From the NCBI GenBank assembly GCA_951813555.1, contig OX638344.1, forward strand, positions 310,001-374,000: 64,000 nt of DNA. Direction: 5' to 3'. Shown in pieces: positions 53,167-61,095 of the stretch (position 1 is the stretch's first letter; every line of letters starts with the position of its first letter). The notes below the pieces were generated by a model that had not been told where the DNA came from, ran no database searches, and worked only from the letters and a program-made list of their open reading frames with translations. Origin of the DNA: an uncultured Acidimicrobiales bacterium. GTDB taxonomy: Bacteria; Actinomycetota; Acidimicrobiia; Acidimicrobiales; Bin134. The position numbers and the translations under genes were made by a program.

Positions 53167-53469
53167 GGAGAGTCATGCCACGAATGAGAGGGAAGTTCGA
53201 TCTGGAGTTGCGTGCGGGGGTTGTTCGGGTCGTCAAAGAGACCGGCCGTCCGGTGGCCCATGTGGCCCGGGAGGTCGGTGTGAACGAGGGCGCTTTGGGC
53301 AACTGGGTGCGCCAGGACGCCGCCGAGCGGGCCGGGGGTTTGACCGCAGACGAGCGGGCCGAGCTCGCCGGGCTCCGCAAGCGGGCCGCGGAGTTGGAGA
53401 TGGAGCGTGATGTCCTCAAACGATCCGTGGTCGGTTGGGCCGACGAGGCAACGCGGTGACCGCTGGGTT
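53130..53469 (+). mobile_element. IS3-family element, left-end copy B
   Basis: Near-identical copy of 50921-51260 in the same orientation, 2209 bases downstream. It ends abruptly a few codons into orfB, at the junction with an ISL3 remnant. Confidence 0.8.
53175..53459 (+). CDS. IS3-family transposase orfA (copy B)
   Basis: 94 residues, differing from copy A at about four positions (for example VVKETGRP for VAKETGRP, KRAAELEME for KRVAELEME, GWADEATR for GWVNEATR). It lacks a functional orfB partner. Confidence 0.78.
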   Translation: MPRMRGKFDLELRAGVVRVVKETGRPVAHVAREVGVNEGALGNWVRQDAAERAGGLTADERAELAGLRKRAAELEMERDVLKRSVVGWADEATR

Positions 53470-53627
53470 GTGCATTTTGTGTCTTTGATTTTGGCGTTGA
53501 CTGCTCCGGTGCGCCCGTTGTGTGTGCAGGTTGCGACGCTGGTGTTGATGTCGGTGCGCCATCTGGTGAGGGTGCGGGCGAGGCGTTTGAGCACGGGGGA
53601 TTTGCACCAGGAAATGGCGTCGTCCAA
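53470..53627 (-). pseudogene. ISL3-family transposase C-terminal remnant
   Basis: Minus-strand translation includes SPVLKRLARTLTRWRTDINT then HNGRTGAVNAKIKDTK. This matches the ISL3 C-terminal pattern (LARTLxRWRxEI...SNGxTEAxNxxIKxxKR). Only about 50 codons survive. It abuts IS3 copy B. Confidence 0.5.
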
Positions 53628-53646
53628 TCGGTGTGTCGTGGCACGC

Positions 53647-54627
53647 TCACGAGAGGTTCTTGCCGCCGAAGATCTCGGAGACAGAGGTGTCCTCGAACAC
53701 GGCGTCGATGGCGTCGGCGATGATTCTGGCTACCGACAGCACCTCGATCTTGTCGATCTGCTTGTCGGGCGACAGGGGCAGGGTGTTGGTGACCACCACC
53801 TTGGAGATCACCGAGTTCTTGAGCCGGTCGATGGCTGGGCCGGAGAACACACCGTGGGTAGTGGCGGCATATATGGTGGCCGCGCCCCGGGCCGCCAGCG
53901 CGTCGGCCGCGGCCACGATAGTGCCCCCGGTGTCGATCATGTCGTCGATGAGCACACAGGTGCGGCCTTCTACGTCGCCCACCACCTCAATGACCTCCAC
54001 CGCGTGCTTGACATCCATGGCCCGGCGCTTGTGGACGATGGCCAGGTCGGCGTCCAGTTCATTGGTGTAGCGCTCGGCCACCTTCACCCGGCCGGCGTCA
54101 GGCGACACGATCACCAGGTCTCCGTCTATGTCCTTGAGATAATCGACCAGCACCGGCATGGCGGTGAGGTGGTCCCAAGGGCCGTCGAAAAATCCCTGGA
54201 TCTGCCCGGAGTGGAGATCGACGCTCAACATCCGATTGGCCCCCGCGGTGCGGAAGGTATTGGCCATCAGCTTGGCGGTTATGGGCTCGCGGCCCGCGGC
54301 TTTGCGGTCTTGTCGGCCATAGCCATAGAAGGGGCACACCGCGGTGATCCGCTTGGCCGAGGCTCGCCGGGCGGCGTCCACCATGATGAGATGCTCCATA
54401 ACCGCATCGTTGATGGAGGCGCCGCCGTGGGCGGTGTGGCTCTGGACGATGAAAACGTCGGTGCCCCTCACCGACTCCTCGAACCGGCAGTGGATCTCCC
54501 CGTTGGCGAAGTCGGCGATGTTGGGCTCCACCAACTCCTCGCCGAGCGCCTTGGCGATCTCAGCGGCCAAGTCGTGGTTGGCCCGACCCGAGATGATGGC
54601 CAACTTCTTCTTGGTAACCAGTTCCAT
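53647..54627 (-). CDS. prs: ribose-phosphate pyrophosphokinase
   Basis: 326 residues: FANGEIHCRFEESVRGTDVF, YGYGRQDRKAAGREPITAKL, VDLHSGQIQGFFDGP, SPDAGRVKVAERY and the PRPP loop VLIDDMIDTGGTIVAA. Start 54627 has AGGAG 9 bases upstream. It lies 4 bases after the short glmU, the usual pairing. Confidence 0.95.
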   Translation of the reverse strand: MELVTKKKLAIISGRANHDLAAEIAKALGEELVEPNIADFANGEIHCRFEESVRGTDVFIVQSHTAHGGASINDAVMEHLIMVDAARRASAKRITAVCPFYGYGRQDRKAAGREPITAKLMANTFRTAGANRMLSVDLHSGQIQGFFDGPWDHLTAMPVLVDYLKDIDGDLVIVSPDAGRVKVAERYTNELDADLAIVHKRRAMDVKHAVEVIEVVGDVEGRTCVLIDDMIDTGGTIVAAADALAARGAATIYAATTHGVFSGPAIDRLKNSVISKVVVTNTLPLSPDKQIDKIEVLSVARIIADAIDAVFEDTSVSEIFGGKNLS

Positions 54628-54631
54628 GGTC

Positions 54632-55597
54632 TCAGTCTCCTTCTGTCGAATCGGACGGAATCTGGGCGCCGGGTTCGAGTGTGATGTAGGCCCCCACATT
54701 GGCATCGGCGCCGATCTCGGCATCGGTGGCCGAGACCGCCTCCACCACCGCTCGGGGACCGACCACGCAATCGATCAAATGGGTATGGGGGCCGATGATC
54801 GCACCTTCGCCGATCACAGTCTGACCTCTCAGTACCACACCCGGGTGGATGACCACATCGGGGGCCAGCTTCACGCTCACATCGATGTACGCGCTGTGGG
54901 GCGCCATGATGCGCACGCCGGCGACCATCCAATTCCGGTTGACCCGCTGGCGCATCTCCGCTTCGGCGAAGGCCAGCTGCTCCCGGTCGTCCACTCCCTG
55001 AGCCTCGGCCTCGTCGATGGCATATGACCCCGCATCGTGACCAGCCGAGGTGAGCACCTCAACGGCGTCGAACAAGTTGTACTCGCGGCCCGAGTCGCTG
55101 GCCGACAACCGGCGAAGGGCCGGGGAAAGCAGACTGCGGCGGAAGCAGCAGATCTCGACGTTCTCCTCGGCCACGATGGCCATGGTGGCCGCCGCACCAG
55201 TTATCCGGTGCTGAGCGGTCAACCCTCGCAGTGTCTGGCCCTGGATGAGCGGCATGTCGGCCGAGATCGCCAAAACGTCCTCGTCGTCTACGTCACCATC
55301 CAAAGCCGACAGCCCCAGGGCAGCAGCATCGGCCGTGCCTCGCTGCACGGGCTGCTCGATGAAGTCGATCCGCAGGTCGAAGGCCTCCTCAGTGACGTGC
55401 TTGGCCACCTCCTCGGCGCCGTAGCCCACCACTACGGCCACTTGGCGGGGGTTGGCCGCAGCCAACGCGTCGATCACATGCAGCAGCATGGCCCGGCCGC
55501 ACAGATCGTGGAGGGGCTTGGGCCGCCCCGACCGCATGCGAACGCCCCGGCCCGCGGCCAATACAATCGCAGACAGGGGCAGGAAATCAGTAGTCAT
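54632..55597 (-). CDS. glmU: short GlmU: uridylyltransferase with truncated left-handed beta helix
   Basis: 321 residues; full GlmU is about 450 or more. The N-terminal nucleotidyltransferase is intact (LSAIVLAAGRGVRMRSGRPK; QRGTADAAALG; SADMPLI; GREYNLFDAVEVL). The hexapeptide helix starts (VIHPGVVLRGQTVIGEGAII) but ends at GAYITLEPGAQIPSDSTEGD, before the acetyltransferase active site (the conserved His and Lys/Tyr residues are absent). No frameshifted continuation is seen, and prs starts 4 bases later. Glucosamine-1-phosphate acetylation would need another protein. Confidence 0.82.
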   Translation of the reverse strand: MTTDFLPLSAIVLAAGRGVRMRSGRPKPLHDLCGRAMLLHVIDALAAANPRQVAVVVGYGAEEVAKHVTEEAFDLRIDFIEQPVQRGTADAAALGLSALDGDVDDEDVLAISADMPLIQGQTLRGLTAQHRITGAAATMAIVAEENVEICCFRRSLLSPALRRLSASDSGREYNLFDAVEVLTSAGHDAGSYAIDEAEAQGVDDREQLAFAEAEMRQRVNRNWMVAGVRIMAPHSAYIDVSVKLAPDVVIHPGVVLRGQTVIGEGAIIGPHTHLIDCVVGPRAVVEAVSATDAEIGADANVGAYITLEPGAQIPSDSTEGD

Positions 55598-55651
55598 GCT
55601 CTTAGCGGGCTAACCCGCTCTCGACATTCACATCTGTATTTCTAGCGCGGC

Positions 55652-55723
55652 TGGCGAGGCAGGACTCGAACCTGCAACCTCCTGGTCCAAAGCCAGGCGT
55701 TCTGCCACTTGAACTACTCGCCA
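55652..55723 (-). tRNA. tRNA-Gln (TTG anticodon)
   Basis: 72 bases on the minus strand. The acceptor stem tggcgag pairs with ctcgcca, the anticodon stem cctgg/ccagg holds loop ctttgga with anticodon TTG, and the T arm contains ggttcgagtcc. CCA is not counted separately, as the final cca ends the acceptor strand. Confidence 0.93.
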
Positions 55724-55835
55724 AAGAGCCCTTTGCTTTGCAGTCAACAGGCACCAATTGCAGGCTACTTCATCCCCACCGAGTGAACTCTGCGGTTATT
55801 GATGAGGACGCACACCGGGCTAGCGTGGTCGCACC

Positions 55836-55937
55836 ATGGGATCGTTAATCAAGAAACGCCGCAAGCGGATGCGCAAGAAGAAGCACAAGAAAATGCTGAA
55901 GCGCACCCGCTTCCAACGGCGAGCCCGCGGGAAGTAG
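55836..55937 (+). CDS. small ribosomal protein bS22 (AURKAIP1/COX24-domain peptide)
   Basis: A 33-residue, extremely Lys/Arg-rich peptide, MGSLIKKRRKRMRKKKHKKM followed by LKRTRFQRRARGK. It matches mycobacterial bS22 in length and pattern (MGSxIKKRRKRMxKKKHxK). The gene is too short for most length cut-offs. It stands between tRNA-Gln and ispE on the opposite strand. Confidence 0.88.
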   Translation: MGSLIKKRRKRMRKKKHKKMLKRTRFQRRARGK

Positions 55938-55941
55938 CTTC

Positions 55942-56652
55942 TCAGCCCGGTTGGGGCTGAGCCGGAACGGTGCGAACCACGAGTCGACCCTCGCCGGGGT
56001 GGGCGCCCTCCACGAACCAGGTAGAGCCGCTGCCGGCCAGCCGCGCTCTCTGGCCCGTGGCTTGCTCCAACGATTGGCGATAGTCGTCCAGTCGGGGTTC
56101 AACCTCAAGGGCGGCCGGCTCCAAGTCGTTGCCATTCGATCCTTCCGGCCCGCCCATCACATCCCAGCGGTTATACACCGCCGGAGTGGAGCACCCGAAC
56201 GGGGGAGTGAGCAGGGTGAGAGTTCTCGATATGTGCTCCAGCGGCTGAACCGACTCGCCTATCCCCTGCACGCGGGCCCGCCCGCCGACCAAACAGAAGG
56301 GGACGTCGGCGCCTAGTTGGGCCGCTCCCTGAGTATCGGAGTAGCCAGCCCAGCGCAAGATGGCGGCAGCGTCGGCTGACCCGCCCCCCAATCCGGCCCC
56401 CGGTGGAATCCGCTTGACCACGGCCACTCGGGCATCCCGCTCAACCAGGGCCAGTGCCCGGGTGATGAGGTTGTCGGCCGGGTCGATACCGCCCCCGCCT
56501 TCGATCACCACCCCGTGCCCCGGCTCGATCTCCAGCGTGTCGGCCAGATCCAGCGACACCATCTCGGCGTCGATCAAGTGGTAGCCGTCAGCTCGCACAC
56601 CGGTGATCCGCAGCGAGAGCGTCAGCTTAGCCGGCGCCGCGAGAGTGGTCAC
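55942..56652 (-). CDS. ispE: 4-diphosphocytidyl-2-C-methyl-D-erythritol kinase
   Basis: 236 residues, shorter than the usual 280-310. GHMP kinase motifs: APAKLTLSLRITGVRADGYH, IPPGAGLGGGSADAAAILRW (ATP site), LGADVPFCLVGG, NDLEPAAL and LAGSGSTWFVEG. The linker between the ATP motif and the GADVPF strand is short. The GTG start at 56652 overlaps the vapC stop by four bases. Non-mevalonate isoprenoid pathway. Confidence 0.88.
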   Translation of the reverse strand: MTTLAAPAKLTLSLRITGVRADGYHLIDAEMVSLDLADTLEIEPGHGVVIEGGGGIDPADNLITRALALVERDARVAVVKRIPPGAGLGGGSADAAAILRWAGYSDTQGAAQLGADVPFCLVGGRARVQGIGESVQPLEHISRTLTLLTPPFGCSTPAVYNRWDVMGGPEGSNGNDLEPAALEVEPRLDDYRQSLEQATGQRARLAGSGSTWFVEGAHPGEGRLVVRTVPAQPQPG

Positions 56653-57017
56653 CTGATCTGCCTCACATGGCCGGTGGAGCCCCAAGCCAGATCGGCGGTC
56701 AAGATATCGGCGTCGGCGCGCTCCCCGAGCGCCAGACACAGCCGGTCGGCCAGCGACAAGCCCTCACCCCTTTTCCACCGGCGGGCGGCCCACTCGGCGT
56801 CTTCTCCGGTTACTGGTTCGACTTGAATGCCGTAGCTGATCAGCAGCGCCCGGACGATCTCCCAATCGCGACCGGCGGCCAGCACCTTCTGGGCAACCTC
56901 CGACCAGTTGGCCGCTCCGCACCAAGAGTCCCCAACCAGTGCCGCCTCCACGGTTTCGGCCCCGTCCTCATTCAGGAGGAACGCCAAAATCGCCGATGCG
57001 TCCAACACCACGCTCAC
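56649..57017 (-). CDS. vapC: VapC-like PIN toxin
   Basis: 122 residues: VVLDASAILAFLLNEDG, NWSEVAQK, LSLADRLCLALGE and ILTADLAW carry the four acidic PIN residues. Its start overlaps the antitoxin and its stop overlaps the ispE start, so all three genes are coupled. Confidence 0.87.
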   Translation of the reverse strand: MSVVLDASAILAFLLNEDGAETVEAALVGDSWCGAANWSEVAQKVLAAGRDWEIVRALLISYGIQVEPVTGEDAEWAARRWKRGEGLSLADRLCLALGERADADILTADLAWGSTGHVRQIR

Positions 57018-57259
57018 GCAGCATCCTCCTGCTTGGCGGTGAGCCGCCGATCGGCCAACAGCTCGGCCACCAAATCCAGGCCCTCCAGCTCACCGCGCAC
57101 TCGGGCGAGAAGCTGCTCTCGGGTCAATAGCACCAAACCGCCTGGCGTGGTCAGCAAAACCAGCGCCGTTCCCTCAGTAAGACCCGCGTTATCACGCACC
57201 TCTGCTGGCACCACGATCCTGCCTCTGTCTCCCACAACAACTGTATGTGTCCCATTCAT
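57014..57259 (-). CDS. vapB: AbrB-type antitoxin (VapB)
   Basis: 81 residues: TVVVGDRGRIVVPAEVRDNA is the AbrB/SpoVT DNA-binding fold, then ELEGLDLVAELLADRRLTAK is the toxin-binding tail. ATG 57259 is chosen; the upstream frame is rsmA-antisense-like and not homologous. It is the first gene of the vapB-vapC-ispE unit. Confidence 0.83.
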   Translation of the reverse strand: MNGTHTVVVGDRGRIVVPAEVRDNAGLTEGTALVLLTTPGGLVLLTREQLLARVRGELEGLDLVAELLADRRLTAKQEDAA

Positions 57260-57317
57260 GTTTCTAACATACCTCACCAAATGATGTGATGGTACAAGAT
57301 GACATTCTATGGGCAAT

Positions 57318-58163
57318 CTATTCGAATGAAGCTTCTTCCGGCAGGGCGGGAGGCAGCACAGCCGCGAGGCGGGCCCAATCGGCCAAGGTGAGCTGTTCGG
57401 GGCGGGTAGTAGCGGGGATGTTGGCCTTGTCGAAGTGGTCGGGGGTGAGGTGCGCGGCGAGGGAGCGGCGCAGCATTTTGCGGCGCTGGCCGAAGGCGGT
57501 GCGGATGAGGAAGAACAGGCGGTCGGGGTCGGCATCGACGGCTGGTTCAGGCCGGCGTTCCATCCGCACCACCGCCGAGGACACCCGGGGCCGGGGGTAG
57601 AACACAGTGGCCGGGACCGAGCGGACGATCCGGGCCTCGCACCAATAGGCCACCTTGAGGGTGGGAATCCCGTAGGCCTTGGTGCCCACCGAAGCCACCA
57701 GTCGCTCAGCCACCTCTTGTTGGACCATGAAAGTGAAGGTCTCGATGCGGGGCTCGTTATCGAGCAGGTCTAGCAGCAAAGGGACGGCGATGTTATAAGG
57801 CAGGTTGGCCACCAGTGTCCACTGCTGGTCGGCGGCGCCGAGCTTGGCCCGCCAACCTGAGTCAGTGGCGTCGGCGTGGACTATCTCCACGTTGGGCTCG
57901 TCGACCACCTCGGCCAGCGGCGCCAGCATGTGCCGGTCGGCCTCGATGGCCAGCACGTGATCCACCTCAGCGGCCAGCGCCCGAGTGAGCGATCCCAGTC
58001 CAGGGCCCACCTCTACCACCGACTGGGATTTGGCCAGTTCGGCGGCCCGGACTATGGCGCCGATGGTGTTGGGGTCGACCACGAAGTTCTGGCCCATGGC
58101 CCGACTCGGGGAGAGACCGTGGCGATTTAGCAGGTCCAGAACTTGGGTGCGAGTGAGGGTCAT
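57318..58163 (-). CDS. rsmA: 16S rRNA (adenine1518/1519-N6)-dimethyltransferase
   Basis: 281 residues: GQNFVVDPNTIGAIVRAAEL, SAM motif VVEVGPGLGSLTRALA, NLPYNIAVPLLLDLL (NLPY catalytic motif), VQQEVAERLVA and FYPRPRVSSAVVRME. ATG 58163 overlaps the stop of a small membrane peptide frame (ATGA). Confidence 0.95.
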   Translation of the reverse strand: MTLTRTQVLDLLNRHGLSPSRAMGQNFVVDPNTIGAIVRAAELAKSQSVVEVGPGLGSLTRALAAEVDHVLAIEADRHMLAPLAEVVDEPNVEIVHADATDSGWRAKLGAADQQWTLVANLPYNIAVPLLLDLLDNEPRIETFTFMVQQEVAERLVASVGTKAYGIPTLKVAYWCEARIVRSVPATVFYPRPRVSSAVVRMERRPEPAVDADPDRLFFLIRTAFGQRRKMLRRSLAAHLTPDHFDKANIPATTRPEQLTLADWARLAAVLPPALPEEASFE

Positions 58164-58270
58164 AGCCCGGTGTCGCCGGTGAGTTGGACAACCAGCATCA
58201 CCAAGACCGCAATGCCCAATAGAACCAGGGTCAGACGGGCCAAAGTCGGAGATTGAGAGGGCGATGGCAC
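58160..58270 (-). CDS. 36-residue single-helix membrane peptide between tatD and rsmA
   Basis: From GTG 58270, two bases after the tatD stop (58273), to a TGA overlapping the rsmA ATG. The sequence has a Ser/Pro start, a strong helix LTLVLLGIAVLVMLVVQL and a polar end. Exact packing between two housekeeping genes, with overlap, argues for translation. Confidence 0.45.
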   Translation of the reverse strand: MPSPSQSPTLARLTLVLLGIAVLVMLVVQLTGDTGL

Positions 58271-58272
58271 GG

Positions 58273-59019
58273 TCAGGGTTCGAGCCGGTAGAAAACCGAC
58301 GCGTTGTCCCAGGTGTGCTCGGCCACTGCCCCCGGGGCCACCCCATGGACCCGGGCCAATGCCTCTCCCACCAGGGGCAGGTTGGCCGGGACGTTGGGCT
58401 TGCCCCGAAGCGGTACCGGGGCCAGGTACGGCGAGTCGGTTTCCACCAGCAGGCGATCGAGCGGACACAATTCGGCCGCGGCCCGCACGTCATCGGCCGA
58501 CGGGAAGCTCACGATTCCACTGAACGACAGGTACGCCCCCCGGTCCAGCGCGGCCCGAGCTTCGTCGGCGCCGCCGGTGAAGCAGTGGAACACCGTGCGC
58601 TCGGGCACCCCTCCCTCGTCGAGTACGGCAAAGGTGTCGTCCCACGCCTCCCGGGTGTGGATCACCAGAGGCATCCGGTGCCGATGGGCCATCTGGATCT
58701 GGACCGCGAACGCAGCCCGCTGGTCGGCGGGCGGCGAGTGGTTGTAGTGGTAGTCGAGCCCGCACTCCCCCACCGCCACCACTCGATCGGATCCCAGCAG
58801 ATTCTCGATCCCGCCGGTCCCATGGCGGGCTTCGTGGGGGTGAACTCCCACCGTGGCCCACACTCGGTCGCTGGCCGCGGCCTTGGCCACGGCGGCAATC
58901 GAGGTGGCCGCATCGGTGCCCACATCGATCATGCGCTCCACCCCGGCATTGGATGCCTGGGCGACCGTGGCCTCGAGGGCGTCCAACTCCAGGTGGCAGT
59001 GGTTGTCGATCCAGCGCAC
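58273..59019 (-). CDS. tatD: TatD family metal-dependent DNase
   Basis: 248 residues from GTG 59019: RWIDNHCHLELDA (HxH), VGVHPHEARHG, AVGECGLDYHYN, PLVIHTREAWDD, FHCFTGG and LLVETDSPYLAPVPLRGKPN. The metG-tatD-rsmA order is conserved in many bacteria. Confidence 0.93.
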   Translation of the reverse strand: MRWIDNHCHLELDALEATVAQASNAGVERMIDVGTDAATSIAAVAKAAASDRVWATVGVHPHEARHGTGGIENLLGSDRVVAVGECGLDYHYNHSPPADQRAAFAVQIQMAHRHRMPLVIHTREAWDDTFAVLDEGGVPERTVFHCFTGGADEARAALDRGAYLSFSGIVSFPSADDVRAAAELCPLDRLLVETDSPYLAPVPLRGKPNVPANLPLVGEALARVHGVAPGAVAEHTWDNASVFYRLEP

Positions 59020-59021
59020 CT

Positions 59022-60521
59022 TCAGCCTTTGAGGCGGGGAAACAAGGGATCGCCCTCGGCCACCGGCAGACCACCGGGATACTGCCCCCAGACAGCCGCG
59101 GCGGGCAGCCGTTGGTCGAGGGGGGTGCCCTCGAGACCCAATCGAGCCCAGGCCGCCTCGCACGAGGAGGGAATGGCCGGGCAGGCCAGCACGCACACGA
59201 TGCGAAGGGCCTCCAGGGCGTTACCCAGCACCGTGTTCACCATGGGGCCGGGGTCCATCTTCCACGGCTCAGTGGCCTGGAGGTACTCGTTGGTGTCGCG
59301 GATGAGCCGCCAAGTGGCCTCCAGCGCCACCGACGGCTGGAACCGTTCCCAGGCCGCGGCGGCATCGGCGTACACCTGAGCGGCCACGTCGGCCAGCGGG
59401 TGGTCGGGGTCGGGCGTAGGGCCGATTCCTCCACACTTGCTGTGAACCAAAGTGGACGACCGCTGCAATAGGTTGCCGAAGTTGTTGGCCAGATCGGTGT
59501 TGTAGCGGTGCTGGAGGGCCTCATGGCTGACCTCGCTGTCGGGGCCGAACGGCGTGTCCCGCAGCAGGGAGTAGCGAAAGCCGTCCACGCCGAAGTCGTT
59601 GACGAGATCGGTGGGCGAGATCTGGTTGAACGCCGACTTCGACATCTTCTCCCCTCCCACCAGCAGCCAGCCGTGGACGTGGTACTTAGGCAGGTCCTTC
59701 ACCCCAGCGGCCAAAAGCATGGCCGGCCAGTACACGCAGTGGAACCGGATAATGTCCTTTCCGAGCAGATGGCGCACCGACGGCCACCACTTGGCGAACC
59801 GTTGCTCGTCGTGGCCATAACCCGCCGCGGTGGCGTAGTTGGTGAGGGCGTCGTACCACACGTAGAACACGTGGCCCTCGGCCCAGGGCACCGGGATGCC
59901 CCAGTCAATGGAGGTGCGGGAAATGGAGATATCCCTCAGGCCGCCCCGGATGATGCCCAAGGCCTCGTTGCGGTAGCCCTCGGGGGTGATGTTCTGCGGG
60001 TCGGACTCGAACCACTCCAAGAGCGGTTCCTCGAACTCGGAGAGCTTGAAGAAGTAGTTCTCCTCGGTCATCCGCTCCACCCGGCCCGACTCCACATCCT
60101 CGGGGGTCACGTCATCCTCGGAGATATAGGCCTCGTCGGCCACCGAGTACCAGCCGTCGTAGACCGCCGAGTAGATGTGGCCGTTGTCGTAGGCCCGCTG
60201 CATGAGGGTCTGCACCGCGTGGTGGTGGCGGGGTTCGGTGGTGCGGATGAACTCGTCGTTGGCCACGCCGAGTTCGGCCCACGCCTCCCGGAAGCGCTGG
60301 CTGGTGCTGTCGGCCTGATCCAAAGGCGACAGGTCGTTGGCCTCGGCGGCCCGCTGGACCTTGAGGCCGTGCTCGTCGGTGCCGGTCAGATAGAAGACGT
60401 CTTCGCCCAAGAGCCGGTGCCAGCGGGAGACGGCGTCACCGTTGAGCACGGTGTAGGCGTGGCCGATGTGGGGAGCGTCGTTGACGTAGAAAATCGGGGT
60501 CGTCAAGAAATAGCGCGACAC
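59022..60521 (-). CDS. metG: methionyl-tRNA synthetase
   Basis: 499 residues. HIGH motif at 18-21 (DAPHIGHAYTVLNGD) and KMSKS at 292-296 (GGEKMSKSAFN). The connective region lacks the zinc-knuckle cysteines, and there is no C-terminal dimerisation/tRNA-binding extension, giving the short MetG form common in actinobacteria. Confidence 0.95.
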   Translation of the reverse strand: MSRYFLTTPIFYVNDAPHIGHAYTVLNGDAVSRWHRLLGEDVFYLTGTDEHGLKVQRAAEANDLSPLDQADSTSQRFREAWAELGVANDEFIRTTEPRHHHAVQTLMQRAYDNGHIYSAVYDGWYSVADEAYISEDDVTPEDVESGRVERMTEENYFFKLSEFEEPLLEWFESDPQNITPEGYRNEALGIIRGGLRDISISRTSIDWGIPVPWAEGHVFYVWYDALTNYATAAGYGHDEQRFAKWWPSVRHLLGKDIIRFHCVYWPAMLLAAGVKDLPKYHVHGWLLVGGEKMSKSAFNQISPTDLVNDFGVDGFRYSLLRDTPFGPDSEVSHEALQHRYNTDLANNFGNLLQRSSTLVHSKCGGIGPTPDPDHPLADVAAQVYADAAAAWERFQPSVALEATWRLIRDTNEYLQATEPWKMDPGPMVNTVLGNALEALRIVCVLACPAIPSSCEAAWARLGLEGTPLDQRLPAAAVWGQYPGGLPVAEGDPLFPRLKG

Positions 60522-60583
60522 CGCTTCACACTACTGCCCCCATCCCGATGATCCCGATTGGGAGTACCCAGGAGGTGCTTGAG

Positions 60584-61048
60584 TCAGCCGCCGAACATCT
60601 CGGCCGAGCGGCGGGCCAGTTCGTCGGGGGGCACGTCCTCGACATGGGTGGACACGTTCCAGCGATGGCCGAACGGGTCGAGGAACTGACCGCCCCGATC
60701 GCCGTAGAAGTGGGTCTCCACCGGCCGCTCGGCAGTGGCCCCGGCGGCAATGGCCTTGGCGAACGTGGCATCGGCGTCTTCCACGTACACCATGACGGTG
60801 ACCGCAGTGCCACCGACGGTCTTGGGACCGAATACATCCATCTCGGGATACTCGTCGGACAGCATGACGACGCTGTCGCCGATGGCCACCTCGGCGTGGC
60901 CGACCTTGCCGTCGGGCATTGCCATCCGCATGCGCTCGGTGGCGTCGAACACCTCAACCAGGAAGTCAATGGCCGCGGCCGCGCCGTTCACGCACAGATA
61001 GGGAATGACGCGGGGATAGTCGTCGGGAATGGGCTGAACGTCGCTCAT
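60584..61048 (-). CDS. VOC family (glyoxalase/PhnB-like) protein
   Basis: 154 residues with RVIPYLCVNGAAAAIDFLVE, EVAIGDSVVMLSDEYPEM, TVMVYVEDADATFAKAIAAG and YGDRGGQFLDPFGHRWNVST, the PhnB-like VOC pattern. Function unknown. Confidence 0.82.
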   Translation of the reverse strand: MSDVQPIPDDYPRVIPYLCVNGAAAAIDFLVEVFDATERMRMAMPDGKVGHAEVAIGDSVVMLSDEYPEMDVFGPKTVGGTAVTVMVYVEDADATFAKAIAAGATAERPVETHFYGDRGGQFLDPFGHRWNVSTHVEDVPPDELARRSAEMFGG

Positions 61049-61095
61049 GGGGGCTCCTTCGGCTGACAGGCCGTTCTACAGATGGCTGACCTGCG

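Noticed and set aside
50921..53640. Integrative conjugative element or prophage
   Set aside because: No integrase, relaxase, phage structural gene or attachment site pair is visible; only IS fragments are present.
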